DNA of 44,519 bases from Rhodococcus sp. JCM 9791 (GTDB lineage Bacteria > Actinomycetota > Actinomycetes > Mycobacteriales > Mycobacteriaceae), in NCBI GenBank assembly GCA_001312645.1, contig BBEG01000009.1, positions 1 to 44,519 of the forward strand, given 5' to 3'. A model generated the notes under the pieces. That model did no database searches and was not told the DNA's origin. It worked only from the letters and a program-made list of their open reading frames with translations. Below are positions 37,595-44,519 of this stretch, piece after piece (position 1 is the first letter of the stretch; the number at the start of each line of letters is the position of its first letter). A program made the translations under genes and the position numbers.

Positions 37595-38764
37595 CTTACG
37601 AAGCAGTAGTAGATGAGCCAATCGACCACTTCCAGCGCATTCCCTACGAACCCGCATCCGACGGACGCATCGAGATGCATTCCGGTCTGAGCCGGCACTA
37701 TCCGACGCTCCACGGAAATCTCGTAGCGGCGCCGGGATATTCGCGCAAGGTGGGTGTGATCATGTGTCACCCGGCATCGAACTTCCTGAGCCACTTCCTG
37801 CTTCGCGCGATCGCGAACACGGGCATCCCTGCGATGGGCTCAACACCCGTTACGCGTCGAACGAACCGGCTCTGATCATGGAACGCGCGGCATTCGATCT
37901 CGGCACCGGTGTGCGCTGGATGGCAGAAGAGCTGGGATTCGAGAAGGTCGTACTACTGGGCTTCAGCGGCGGCGGCTCGCTGGCATCGTTCTACCAGTCG
38001 CAGGCCGAGAACCCCACCGTCACAGAGACACCCGCTGGTGACCCGGCATCGTTCCCCGACGCGAAGCTCCGTCCGGCCGATGCGATCATGCTGGTCGGTG
38101 CTCATCCTGGACGCGCACGGGTGCTGCGGCACTGGATCGACGGCGCGGTACTCGACGAAACCGACCCGTACAGTGTCGATCCCGAACTCGATCTGTATGC
38201 ACCGGGCCGCACGGCGCCGCTCGACCGCGGCTGGGTAACCCGCTACCGCGAGGCGCAGCTCGCGCGGATGCGCCGCATCGATGCGTGGGCACTCGAGCAG
38301 CTCGACGAGATGAACCGCACCGGTGCATCCGACCGCGGTTTCGTCGTGCATCGCACGGTCGCCGACCCCCGCTTCGTCGACACCACTCTCGACCCCAGCG
38401 ACCGCGTGCCCGGCAGCATGTACGGAAATCCGGCCGCCGCGAATACCGCGGCCGGTGGCCTCGCTCGATTCGTGACGGTGCGCAGCTGGCTCAGTACGTG
38501 GAGCTCTGATCGCACCAATGCCGACGCGTTCGAGGATCTGTTGGATGTCGATGCCCCCGCCATGGTGATGAGCCTGCTCGGCGACCAGGCCGCGTTCGCA
38601 GAGGATTCGCGGCTGATGCACCAGGCACTGGGCGGCGACACCGAGCTGATCGAAATGCGCGGACTCAATCATTACCTGGTGGACCAGCCGGGTGTCTCGA
38701 CGACGTCGTCGGCCGCGTCACCGGTTGGATCCGCCGCACTGTCCTCGAGGAGGCACAGCCATGA
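37591..38764 (+). CDS. Alpha/beta hydrolase (two frame breaks)
   Basis: About 391 residues. The nucleophile elbow is LLGFSGGGSLASFY (Ser in GFSGG). LLGDQAAFAE may carry the acid, and RGLNHYLVDQPG the His. The region before the elbow, VGVIMCHPASNFLSHFLLRA, is the oxyanion side. Single bases are missing near 37840 (GGC-CTC) and 38692 (GGG-TGT); after them the protein ends DDVVGRVTGWIRRTVLEEAQP. The start overlaps the multicopper oxidase stop, and the stop overlaps the next start, both as ATGA, so it is firmly in the operon. An ester, lactone or thioester substrate is likely. It has no signal peptide. Confidence 0.8.
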
Positions 38765-40035
38765 CGGAGGCACTTGACACGAAGGCTGCTTCTGCGCCGG
38801 ACCGATGCCCGAGCCGATTCCCCTACTGGCAGGCCGTCGAAAGGCCGGGAGTGGTCCGCGTCCGGAACCTCATCCGCACGGTCACGGGTTTCGACATCCT
38901 GCACGACGACGCGACAGCACGCGCCCTGTGCAACGACCTCTTCAGCGGCGATCCCACCGCGGAACGGTTCGTCAACGAGGTCTATCACGGCGACCTCGGT
39001 CCGAAGAAGACCCGGGAGCTGCTCGACACCGCGCTGACCGGCGGAATCGACGCCGTGCCGGATGCACCCGAGGCGATGAAGGCACTGTTCGAGGAGTTCG
39101 AGACCGTCCCCGACTGGGTGCGGCCCGAACTCGTCGAAGAGGGCGCGAAGATCTGGCGGCGCTGGGGCACCATGCTATTCAGCTTCGCCGGCGCCGAGAC
39201 CCTCGAGATCTACACGGAATCCGCTGTCGCCACACCATTGTCGCTTGCTGGTGGGTACGCGGGCGACAACGCCCTGCGTCGCTATCTCGAAACCTGCCGA
39301 TTCTGGTGCGATGTCTCCGAACCCGGCGCGCTGCTCACCCCGGGATCCGTCGGGCGCGCGACCGCGCTCAAGGTTCGTGTGATGCACGTGTCGGTGCGCG
39401 AGCGGGTCGCGAAACACGCCGAGTGGGACGAGGAGAAGTGGGGGCTGCCGATCAGCCAGACCTACATGCTGCTCACCCTCATCGCAGGCAGCCTGACCCC
39501 GGGACTCGCTTTGTGGACCTTGGGGTACCAGACCACACCGCGAGAGATCCGCGCGCTCATCCACTTCCAGAAGTACATGGGATATCTGCTCGGTGTGCGC
39601 ATCGACTGGTATCCGGAGACAATCGGCGACAGCATCCGTACGCTGCTCACCACCGTCGTGTCCCGGTCCTACGACTCGGGCGACCACGGCAAGGAACTGA
39701 TCGAGTCGTACCCGAAGGCATTCGCGCCCCGCGACGGCCAGCGAGGACTCGAGCGGCTCCGGGCGGCATACAACTTCCGGATCAACTCCGTCTACTCGGC
39801 GATGTTCATGGGTCCTGGTACACGTCGCAAATACTCGATGCCGAAGGTCATTCCGTGGCTCGTCATCCCGATCGTGCGATTCCCGCTCATCACCGCGATG
39901 GAACTCGTGAGACGGGTTCCGGGGATCTCCGAAGTACACGAGAAGATCATGGTCGCTCATCGCGAGAACTGGTACCGGGCCCAAATGAGCGGGCGAGAAG
40001 CGCAATTCGACGCAAGTGGCGCATTGCGGCGCTGA
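38761..40035 (+). CDS. MpaB / latex-clearing-protein family oxygenase (DUF2236)
   Basis: An intact 424-residue protein of the DUF2236 family, which includes the rubber oxygenase Lcp (b-type heme) and fungal MpaB, which cleaves the farnesyl side chain of an aromatic precursor of mycophenolic acid. The heme-site region reads RVMHVSVRERVAKHAEWDEE, followed by WGLPISQTYMLLT, with the His and the R-x-x-K/H spacing seen in the family; FSFAGAETLEIYTESAVATP and a membrane-like IPWLVIPIVRFPLITAMELV near the C-terminus are also typical. It would cut a C=C bond of an isoprenoid chain to give an aldehyde and a ketone. The aldehyde dehydrogenase in the same operon fits that. The start overlaps the hydrolase stop. 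Confidence 0.85.
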   Translation: MTEALDTKAASAPDRCPSRFPYWQAVERPGVVRVRNLIRTVTGFDILHDDATARALCNDLFSGDPTAERFVNEVYHGDLGPKKTRELLDTALTGGIDAVPDAPEAMKALFEEFETVPDWVRPELVEEGAKIWRRWGTMLFSFAGAETLEIYTESAVATPLSLAGGYAGDNALRRYLETCRFWCDVSEPGALLTPGSVGRATALKVRVMHVSVRERVAKHAEWDEEKWGLPISQTYMLLTLIAGSLTPGLALWTLGYQTTPREIRALIHFQKYMGYLLGVRIDWYPETIGDSIRTLLTTVVSRSYDSGDHGKELIESYPKAFAPRDGQRGLERLRAAYNFRINSVYSAMFMGPGTRRKYSMPKVIPWLVIPIVRFPLITAMELVRRVPGISEVHEKIMVAHRENWYRAQMSGREAQFDASGALRR

Positions 40036-40059
40036 GCACCCACATATATCGGAGGAACT

Positions 40060-41115
40060 ATGGCGGCACTACAGATCGTCGAGGCATGGAACGGCCCCGG
40101 TCGACGCGACGGCGAGATCACCGAGGTGGCCCCGAGCGACAACGGCGCTCACCCGTCGGCCGACAAACACGCATTCGAACACTGGTACTTCGACGCACAT
40201 CTCGACGACGGCCGTATCGTCGTCGCGATGCTGCAGACCAGGGAGCTGGTGCACCGCAAGCCGGGCGTCGAGATTCACGTCTACAGCGCCGACGGTCAGC
40301 GCCGCGAGGCGATCAAACAGTATTCCGACGCGGATCTCACCGTGTCGGCGGAGCGGTGCGACGTCCAGGTCGGCCGCAGCTTCGCGAAGCTGACAGGTGA
40401 GGAAGATGGGCTACCCGTCTATCACGTGTCGGTGGCCGAGGACGATCTCGCCTTCGATCTCACCTTCGCAGCCGAGGTACCGCCGTGGATGCCGGGTCGT
40501 GGGCAGACCAGCTACAACGACCGCGAGTTCTTCGCGTGGGTCGTCGGTGCACCCCGCGCACGTGTCGCGGGGACGGTGACGGTCGACGGGGTCGCCACCG
40601 AGGTGACGGGCCGCGGCTACCACGACCACAACTGGGGCGTGGGCGACATGAAGCGGATCATCTCCAAGTGGTACTGGGGCCGCCTCTACACCGACGATTT
40701 CTCGCTGGTCTACGCGATGGTGCAGACCCAGAAGAAGTACGGAGAGCACTGGTCTCAGCCGGTGATGATCGCGCACGGGCGAGAGGTGGTGCTCAGCAAC
40801 GGCGAGGTCGAGATGACGGAGGGCCCCGCGGTCTACGACCCGGTCGCCGACCGCACCTACCCGTCGTGGCTACGGATCAAGGTCGCCGATTCACTTGATC
40901 TGACGCTCACGGTCCGCGAGATCGTCCACGCCCATAATCTCCTCGAGGACATCCCGGTCGCGTCGAGCAAACTCGTCAAGCCGATCGTGCACTGGCTCGT
41001 CGGCCGTCCAGGCTACTTCCGGTTCCGCTCCGATTTCACCATGACCGTCACCTTCGACGGTGAACAATACGAGCGTTCGGGTTCGACGTTGCACGAGATG
41101 GTCGCACTGACATGA
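40060..41115 (+). CDS. CrtC/AttH-type lipocalin-like protein
   Basis: An intact 351-residue protein with two lipocalin-like barrels, of the type of AttH and carotenoid 1,2-hydratase (CrtC). [19 protein letters not shown] near the start and [20 protein letters not shown] in the middle are the family marks (HWYFDA and the DHNWG motif). CrtC hydrates isoprenoid double bonds and relatives catalyse cyclisations, while AttH has no known reaction. TCGGAGGA precedes the ATG. Its stop overlaps the hmgA start (ATGA). In this operon, beside an MpaB-like oxygenase, a role on an isoprenoid or prenyl-aromatic substrate is reasonable, but it is inference. Confidence 0.75.
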   Translation: MAALQIVEAWNGPGRRDGEITEVAPSDNGAHPSADKHAFEHWYFDAHLDDGRIVVAMLQTRELVHRKPGVEIHVYSADGQRREAIKQYSDADLTVSAERCDVQVGRSFAKLTGEEDGLPVYHVSVAEDDLAFDLTFAAEVPPWMPGRGQTSYNDREFFAWVVGAPRARVAGTVTVDGVATEVTGRGYHDHNWGVGDMKRIISKWYWGRLYTDDFSLVYAMVQTQKKYGEHWSQPVMIAHGREVVLSNGEVEMTEGPAVYDPVADRTYPSWLRIKVADSLDLTLTVREIVHAHNLLEDIPVASSKLVKPIVHWLVGRPGYFRFRSDFTMTVTFDGEQYERSGSTLHEMVALT

Positions 41116-42413
41116 CAGTCGACCTCGAGTACTTGCACGGGTTCGGCAACGAACATCACAGCGAGGCGGTCGAGGGAGCATTGCCGTGGGGGCAGAACTC
41201 GCCGCAGCGGGCACCGTACGGGTTGTACGCCGAACAGCATTCTGCGACTGCGTTCACCGAGCCGCGTGAGATCAACACGAGGAGTTGGACCTACCGGATC
41301 ATGCCGTCGGCCGCACACCGGCCGTTCGAGCGGACCGACGATCGCGGATGGGTGTCTGCGCCGTCGACGGCGACGGTGCTGACGCCGAACAGGCTGCGGT
41401 GGGATCCGCAACCCGCGCCGCCGGCCGGGACGGATTTCGTCGACGGCATCACGACCTACGCCGTCAACGGCGACGTGCACGCCCGGACGGGTATCGCAAT
41501 ACACATGTATTCGGCGTCGGTATCCATGACCGACCGGTACTTCGTCGACGCCGACGGAGAACTGCTGTTCGTCCCGCAAGAGGGCGCGCTGCTGCTGTGC
41601 ACCGAGTTCGGCAGGATCGCGGTCTTGCAGGGGGAGATCGCGGTCGTCGGACGGGGCGTGCGGTTCCGGGTGGAACTGCTCGACGGCACAGCGACCGGGT
41701 ACGTCTGCGAAAACTACGGAGCCGCCTACCGACTCCCCGAACTCGGCCCGATCGGCGCCAACGGTCTCGCTCATGCGCGCGACTTCCTCTATCCCACAGC
41801 GTGGTACGAGGACCGTGTCGGGCCGGTCGAGCTGGTGCAGAAGTTCGGCGGACACCTGTGGGCCACCGAACTCGACCATTCGCCGCTCGACGTCGTCGCA
41901 TGGCACGGAACGTACGGCGCCTACAAATACGATCTGTCGCGCTTCAACGTAATGACGACGGGAGGCTGGGACCATCCCGACCCGTCGATCTTCACCGTCC
42001 TGACCTCGCCGACGCCGGTCGCGGGGCAGGCCAACGTCGACTTCTGTGTCTTTCCCGACCGGTGGGTCGTTGGCGAACACACGTTCCGGCCACCGCATTT
42101 CCACCGCAACGTGATGACCGAGTTCATGGGGCTGATCCGCGGTCGGCACGACTCGAAAGCCGAAGGCTTCGTTCCCGGAGGGGCGTCGCTGCACAACCAG
42201 TGGGGTGCACACGGACCCGATCGGGAGACCTTCGACTTGGCGTCCGCCGCGGAGCTGAAGCCCGTGAAGCTCGAGAACACGATGTCGTTCATGTTCGAAA
42301 CCCGACTCGCCCTCGCCGTCACCGAGACCGCCTTCAACGCATCCCATCGCCAGCGCGACTACGACTCGTCGTGGTCCGGACTGGAACGCCGCTTCACCCC
42401 ACCCTCGAAGTAG
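41112..42413 (+). CDS. hmgA: Homogentisate 1,2-dioxygenase
   Basis: An intact 433-residue protein of the HGD family, which opens homogentisate to maleylacetoacetate with Fe(II). The start [31 protein letters not shown] and [10 protein letters not shown], then the iron region [16 protein letters not shown] (His and Glu) and [12 protein letters not shown] (His) are as in known HGDs. Full length matches. The usual companions, maleylacetoacetate isomerase and fumarylacetoacetase, are not in the window; instead it is coupled to a CrtC-like gene and followed after 9 bp by an aldehyde dehydrogenase. It may be the cell's ordinary HGD or a variant for a substituted homogentisate. Confidence 0.92.
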   Translation: MTVDLEYLHGFGNEHHSEAVEGALPWGQNSPQRAPYGLYAEQHSATAFTEPREINTRSWTYRIMPSAAHRPFERTDDRGWVSAPSTATVLTPNRLRWDPQPAPPAGTDFVDGITTYAVNGDVHARTGIAIHMYSASVSMTDRYFVDADGELLFVPQEGALLLCTEFGRIAVLQGEIAVVGRGVRFRVELLDGTATGYVCENYGAAYRLPELGPIGANGLAHARDFLYPTAWYEDRVGPVELVQKFGGHLWATELDHSPLDVVAWHGTYGAYKYDLSRFNVMTTGGWDHPDPSIFTVLTSPTPVAGQANVDFCVFPDRWVVGEHTFRPPHFHRNVMTEFMGLIRGRHDSKAEGFVPGGASLHNQWGAHGPDRETFDLASAAELKPVKLENTMSFMFETRLALAVTETAFNASHRQRDYDSSWSGLERRFTPPSK

Positions 42414-42422
42414 GAGCCTTTC

Positions 42423-43905
42423 ATGACCGACATTGCAGCTCCCGTTACTCCCGCCCCGGTCGTTGTGCCGGACACACTTCTGCGCATCGGTGGCCGGGCG
42501 GTTCCCGCGCGGTCCGGCGATAAGTTCTCGTCGATCAACCCGGCAACCGAAGAAGTCGTCGCCGAGATCGCACGCGGTGGGGCCGATGACATCGATGCCG
42601 CTGTCGACGCTGCCCGCGACACGTTCGACTCGGGCGCGTGGTCGCGGATGGCCGGTGCCGAGCGTGGCCGTATCCTCTCCCGTGCGGCAGATCTCATCGA
42701 ACAGCACGCCCCCGAACTGTCGGCACTCGAGACCGCGGAGATGGGCAAGCTGTACGCCGACACTGTCGCGGGCGACATTCCCGCCGCGGCCGCGTCGTTC
42801 CGGCACTACGCTGGCTGGGCCGACAAGATCGCCGGCGAGGCGATGATTCTCCCGGATGTCGGACCACAGCACCGTTTCGGCTTCACTCTCCGTCAGCCAC
42901 TCGGCGTGGTCGGTGCGATCACGCCGTGGAACAACCCGACCGTGGTCGCGGCGTGGAAGATCGCCCCGGCGCTGGCAGCGGGCTGCTCCGTCGTCGTCAA
43001 GCCCGCGGAGGACGCTTCTCTCGCCGTCCTGAAACTCGCCGATCTGCTCGCGGAGGCAGGAGTGCCGGACGGCGCGTTCAACGTCGTCCCCGGTCTGGGA
43101 CCGGAGGCCGGATCCGCGCTTGCCTCACACCAGGGCATCGACAAGATCACTTTCACCGGCAGCCCCGCCGTGGGCAAGACCATCACGTCGCTCGCGGGGG
43201 AGAAGTTCCGCAAGGTGACTCTGGAGTTGGGTGGCAAGGCCCCGCAGCTGATCTTCCCCGACGCCGATCTCGAGGCGTCACTGCCGTGGATCGCGATGGG
43301 CAACTTCTACCACCAGGGCCAGGTGTGCGCCGCGGGCACCCGCGTGATCGTGCACGAATCCATCGCCGACCAGGTCGTCGAGGGGCTTGTCGAGTTCGCT
43401 CGCAATGCAGTGATCGGCGACCCGTTCGACGCAGGCACCACCCAGGCACGATCGTCAACCGCAAGCAGCTCGACCGCATCCTCGGATACATCGAGATGGG
43501 CCGCAGTGAGGGCGCGGAGCTGCTCACCGGCGGCGCCCGAGTAGGGAGAAGGGTTTCTTCGTGCAGCCCACCGTGTTCCGCGGCACCAACGATCTGACGA
43601 TCGCGCGCGAGGAGATCTTCGGGCCCGTCGCTACCGTCATCACCTTCAAGACCACCGAGGAAGCTGTGCGGCTCGCCAATGCGACGCAGTACGGTCTCAA
43701 CGCCTTCATCTTCAGCCAGAACCTTTCGACCGTGCACAGCGTGATTCCGCAGCTGAGGGTCGGCACGGTCTGGGTCAATGGCTGGGGTGTGCCCGATCCG
43801 GCACTACCCTGGGGTGGTCGCGACGCGAGCGGCATCGGGCGTGAGCTCGGGCGCAGCGGTCTCGAGGCCTTCACCGAGGAGAAGACGGTTCACCTCGGCT
43901 ACTGA
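42423..43905 (+). CDS. NAD(P)-dependent aldehyde dehydrogenase (two frame breaks)
   Basis: A reconstructed 494-residue ALDH. TPWNNPTVVAAWKIAPALAA is the first cofactor segment, then KPAEDASLAVLKLADLL, FTGSPAVGKTI, the general base Glu in LELGGKAPQLIF, and the nucleophile Cys in GQVCAAGTRV; REEIFGPVATVI and PWGGRDASGIGRELG follow. Single G losses lie near 43442 (CAG-GGC) and 43542 (GGG-GAG). It would oxidise an aldehyde to an acid; in this operon the aldehyde could come from the MpaB-like oxygenase. An ATG at 42423 nine bases after hmgA, with AGGAG before it, fixes the start. Confidence 0.9.
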
Positions 43906-43929
43906 CCGGACAGAAATGGACAACACCGA

Positions 43930-44519
43930 GTGACGGACGCGGATACACGGAACGAGTCGGCGACACGGCCCACCTCCACGGGTGCGCTCGGGGAGATCAG
44001 GGTGCTCGAACTGGGCACCCTGATCGCCGGGCCTTTCGCCGGGCGACTGCTCGGCGACATGGGCGCCGACGTCATCAAGATCGAGGACCCGAAGCGCCCC
44101 GACCCGCTGCGCACGTGGGGGCAGGGCGAGCGGGACGGTCACCGGTTCTTCTGGACCGTGCATGCCCGCAACAAGCGGTGCATCACCCTCGATCTGCGTT
44201 CACCCGACGGACAGGACCTGTTCCGTCGGCTGGTCGCCGAGTCCGACGTCATCGTCGAGAACTTCCGTCCCGGCACCCTCGAGAAGTGGGGCCTCGGCTA
44301 CGACGTGCTCTCCGAAGTCAATCCGGGGATCGTGCTCGCGCGTGTCTCCGGATACGGGCAGACCGGCCCCAAGGCAACGCAGGCCGGATACGCCTCGGTC
44401 GCGGAGGCGGAAAGCGGTCTGCGGCATCTGAACGGCTACCCCGGGCAGCTCCGCCGCGCCTCGCGTTGTCTCTCGGCGACACGCTCGGCGGCATGTTCGC
44501 CGTCCAGGGTGTGCTCGCG
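43930..44519 (+). CDS. CaiB/BaiF-type family III CoA-transferase (3' partial, one frame break)
   Basis: The first 197 residues or so of a family III CoA-transferase, which moves CoA between acids through an Asp-bound intermediate. VLELGTLIAGPFAGRLLGDM, then GADVIKIEDPKRPDPLRTW, ITLDLRSPDGQDLFRRLV, VENFRPGTLEKWGLGYD and ARVSGYGQTGP are standard. One G is missing near 44448 (CAG-GCT); after it LALSLGDTLGGMF carries the catalytic Asp. The GTG start lies 24 bp after the ALDH stop. It runs off the right edge. It would activate the acid made by the ALDH for beta-oxidation. Confidence 0.88.
   Translation, partial: MTDADTRNESATRPTSTGALGEIRVLELGTLIAGPFAGRLLGDMGADVIKIEDPKRPDPLRTWGQGERDGHRFFWTVHARNKRCITLDLRSPDGQDLFRRLVAESDVIVENFRPGTLEKWGLGYDVLSEVNPGIVLARVSGYGQTGPKATQAGYASVAEAESGLRHLNGYPGQLRRASRCLSATRSAACSPSRVCS

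Noticed and set aside
41013-42872. A 619-codon open frame on the minus strand
   Set aside because: It lies antisense to an intact hmgA with all iron ligands and shows no recognisable motif; long antisense frames are usual in GC-rich DNA.

Overview
The window looks like a stretch of a Rhodococcus chromosome or a close mycolic-acid actinomycete. It is GC-rich throughout. It carries the sterol side-chain genes that mark this group (CYP125, FadA5, Ddn, FadD19, EchA19, Ltp3, Ltp4), in gene neighbourhoods that match Mycobacterium tuberculosis Rv3515c-Rv3523 and Rv3545c-Rv3547. KstR-type operators (TnnAACnnGTTnnA) lie in three of the intergenic regions. I saw no rRNA, tRNA, insertion sequence, phage gene or CRISPR array.

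Layout. (1) 1-7334: the end of a probable IclR-type regulator, then an aromatic ring-opening module. It holds an HsaD-like C-C hydrolase, two different HsaA-type flavin monooxygenases, an HsaC-like extradiol dioxygenase, a SnoaL-fold protein, a 3-ketosteroid-dehydrogenase-like flavoprotein and, on the other strand, an HsaB-like flavin reductase. (2) 7578-11658: two TetR regulators, a TauD/TfdA dioxygenase and two SDR dehydrogenases. (3) 11709-13637: an LtrA-type membrane protein and an acetyltransferase with a GyrA-like N-terminus. (4) 13717-16808: ddn-fadA5 divergent from cyp125, with KstR-type sites between. (5) 16875-19156: a DUF1254/DUF1214 protein, a YqeB-like membrane protein and a TetR regulator beside a perfect 34-base operator. 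(6) 19228-30153: the sterol side-chain block. A six-gene leftward operon (DUF35, ltp4, ltp3, LLM, KSI-like, NTP transferase) is divergent from an Rv3520c-like LLM gene. Then come a class II glutamine amidotransferase, echA19 and fadD19 (divergent), and a nitronate monooxygenase. (7) 30161-34303: a copper nitrite reductase fused to a membrane domain, a cysteine-bearing SufR-like regulator, and a hemerythrin/DUF2249 protein. (8) 34290-35705: a TetR regulator and a secreted lipase-like protein that has lost its catalytic serine. (9) 35811-44519: a compact operon of a Tat-exported multicopper oxidase, an alpha/beta hydrolase, an MpaB/latex-clearing-type heme oxygenase, a CrtC/AttH-like lipocalin, homogentisate dioxygenase, aldehyde dehydrogenase and a CoA-transferase that runs off the edge.

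Reading the genes. About 32 breaks in frame occur in otherwise intact genes. Nearly all are explained by one missing base, usually one G or C of a short run, and family motifs continue in the next frame. I treat these as sequence errors and give full reconstructed gene spans; reconstructed lengths match the families. Anyone using automatic gene calls will see split genes and one false double-SDR fusion.

How the genes fit together. CYP125 starts sterol side-chain oxidation. FadD19 makes the CoA thioester, EchA19 and FadA5 run beta-oxidation, and Ltp3/Ltp4 with the DUF35 protein are the retro-aldol/thiolase-fold set known to be needed for C24-branched side chains. Several F420-type enzymes sit in the same regulon. 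The 1-7334 module would open a hydroxylated aromatic ring, perhaps a steroid A-ring or another polycyclic phenol. The last operon is the best candidate for something new: its gene set would suit oxidative removal of an isoprenoid chain from an aromatic ring followed by ring cleavage.
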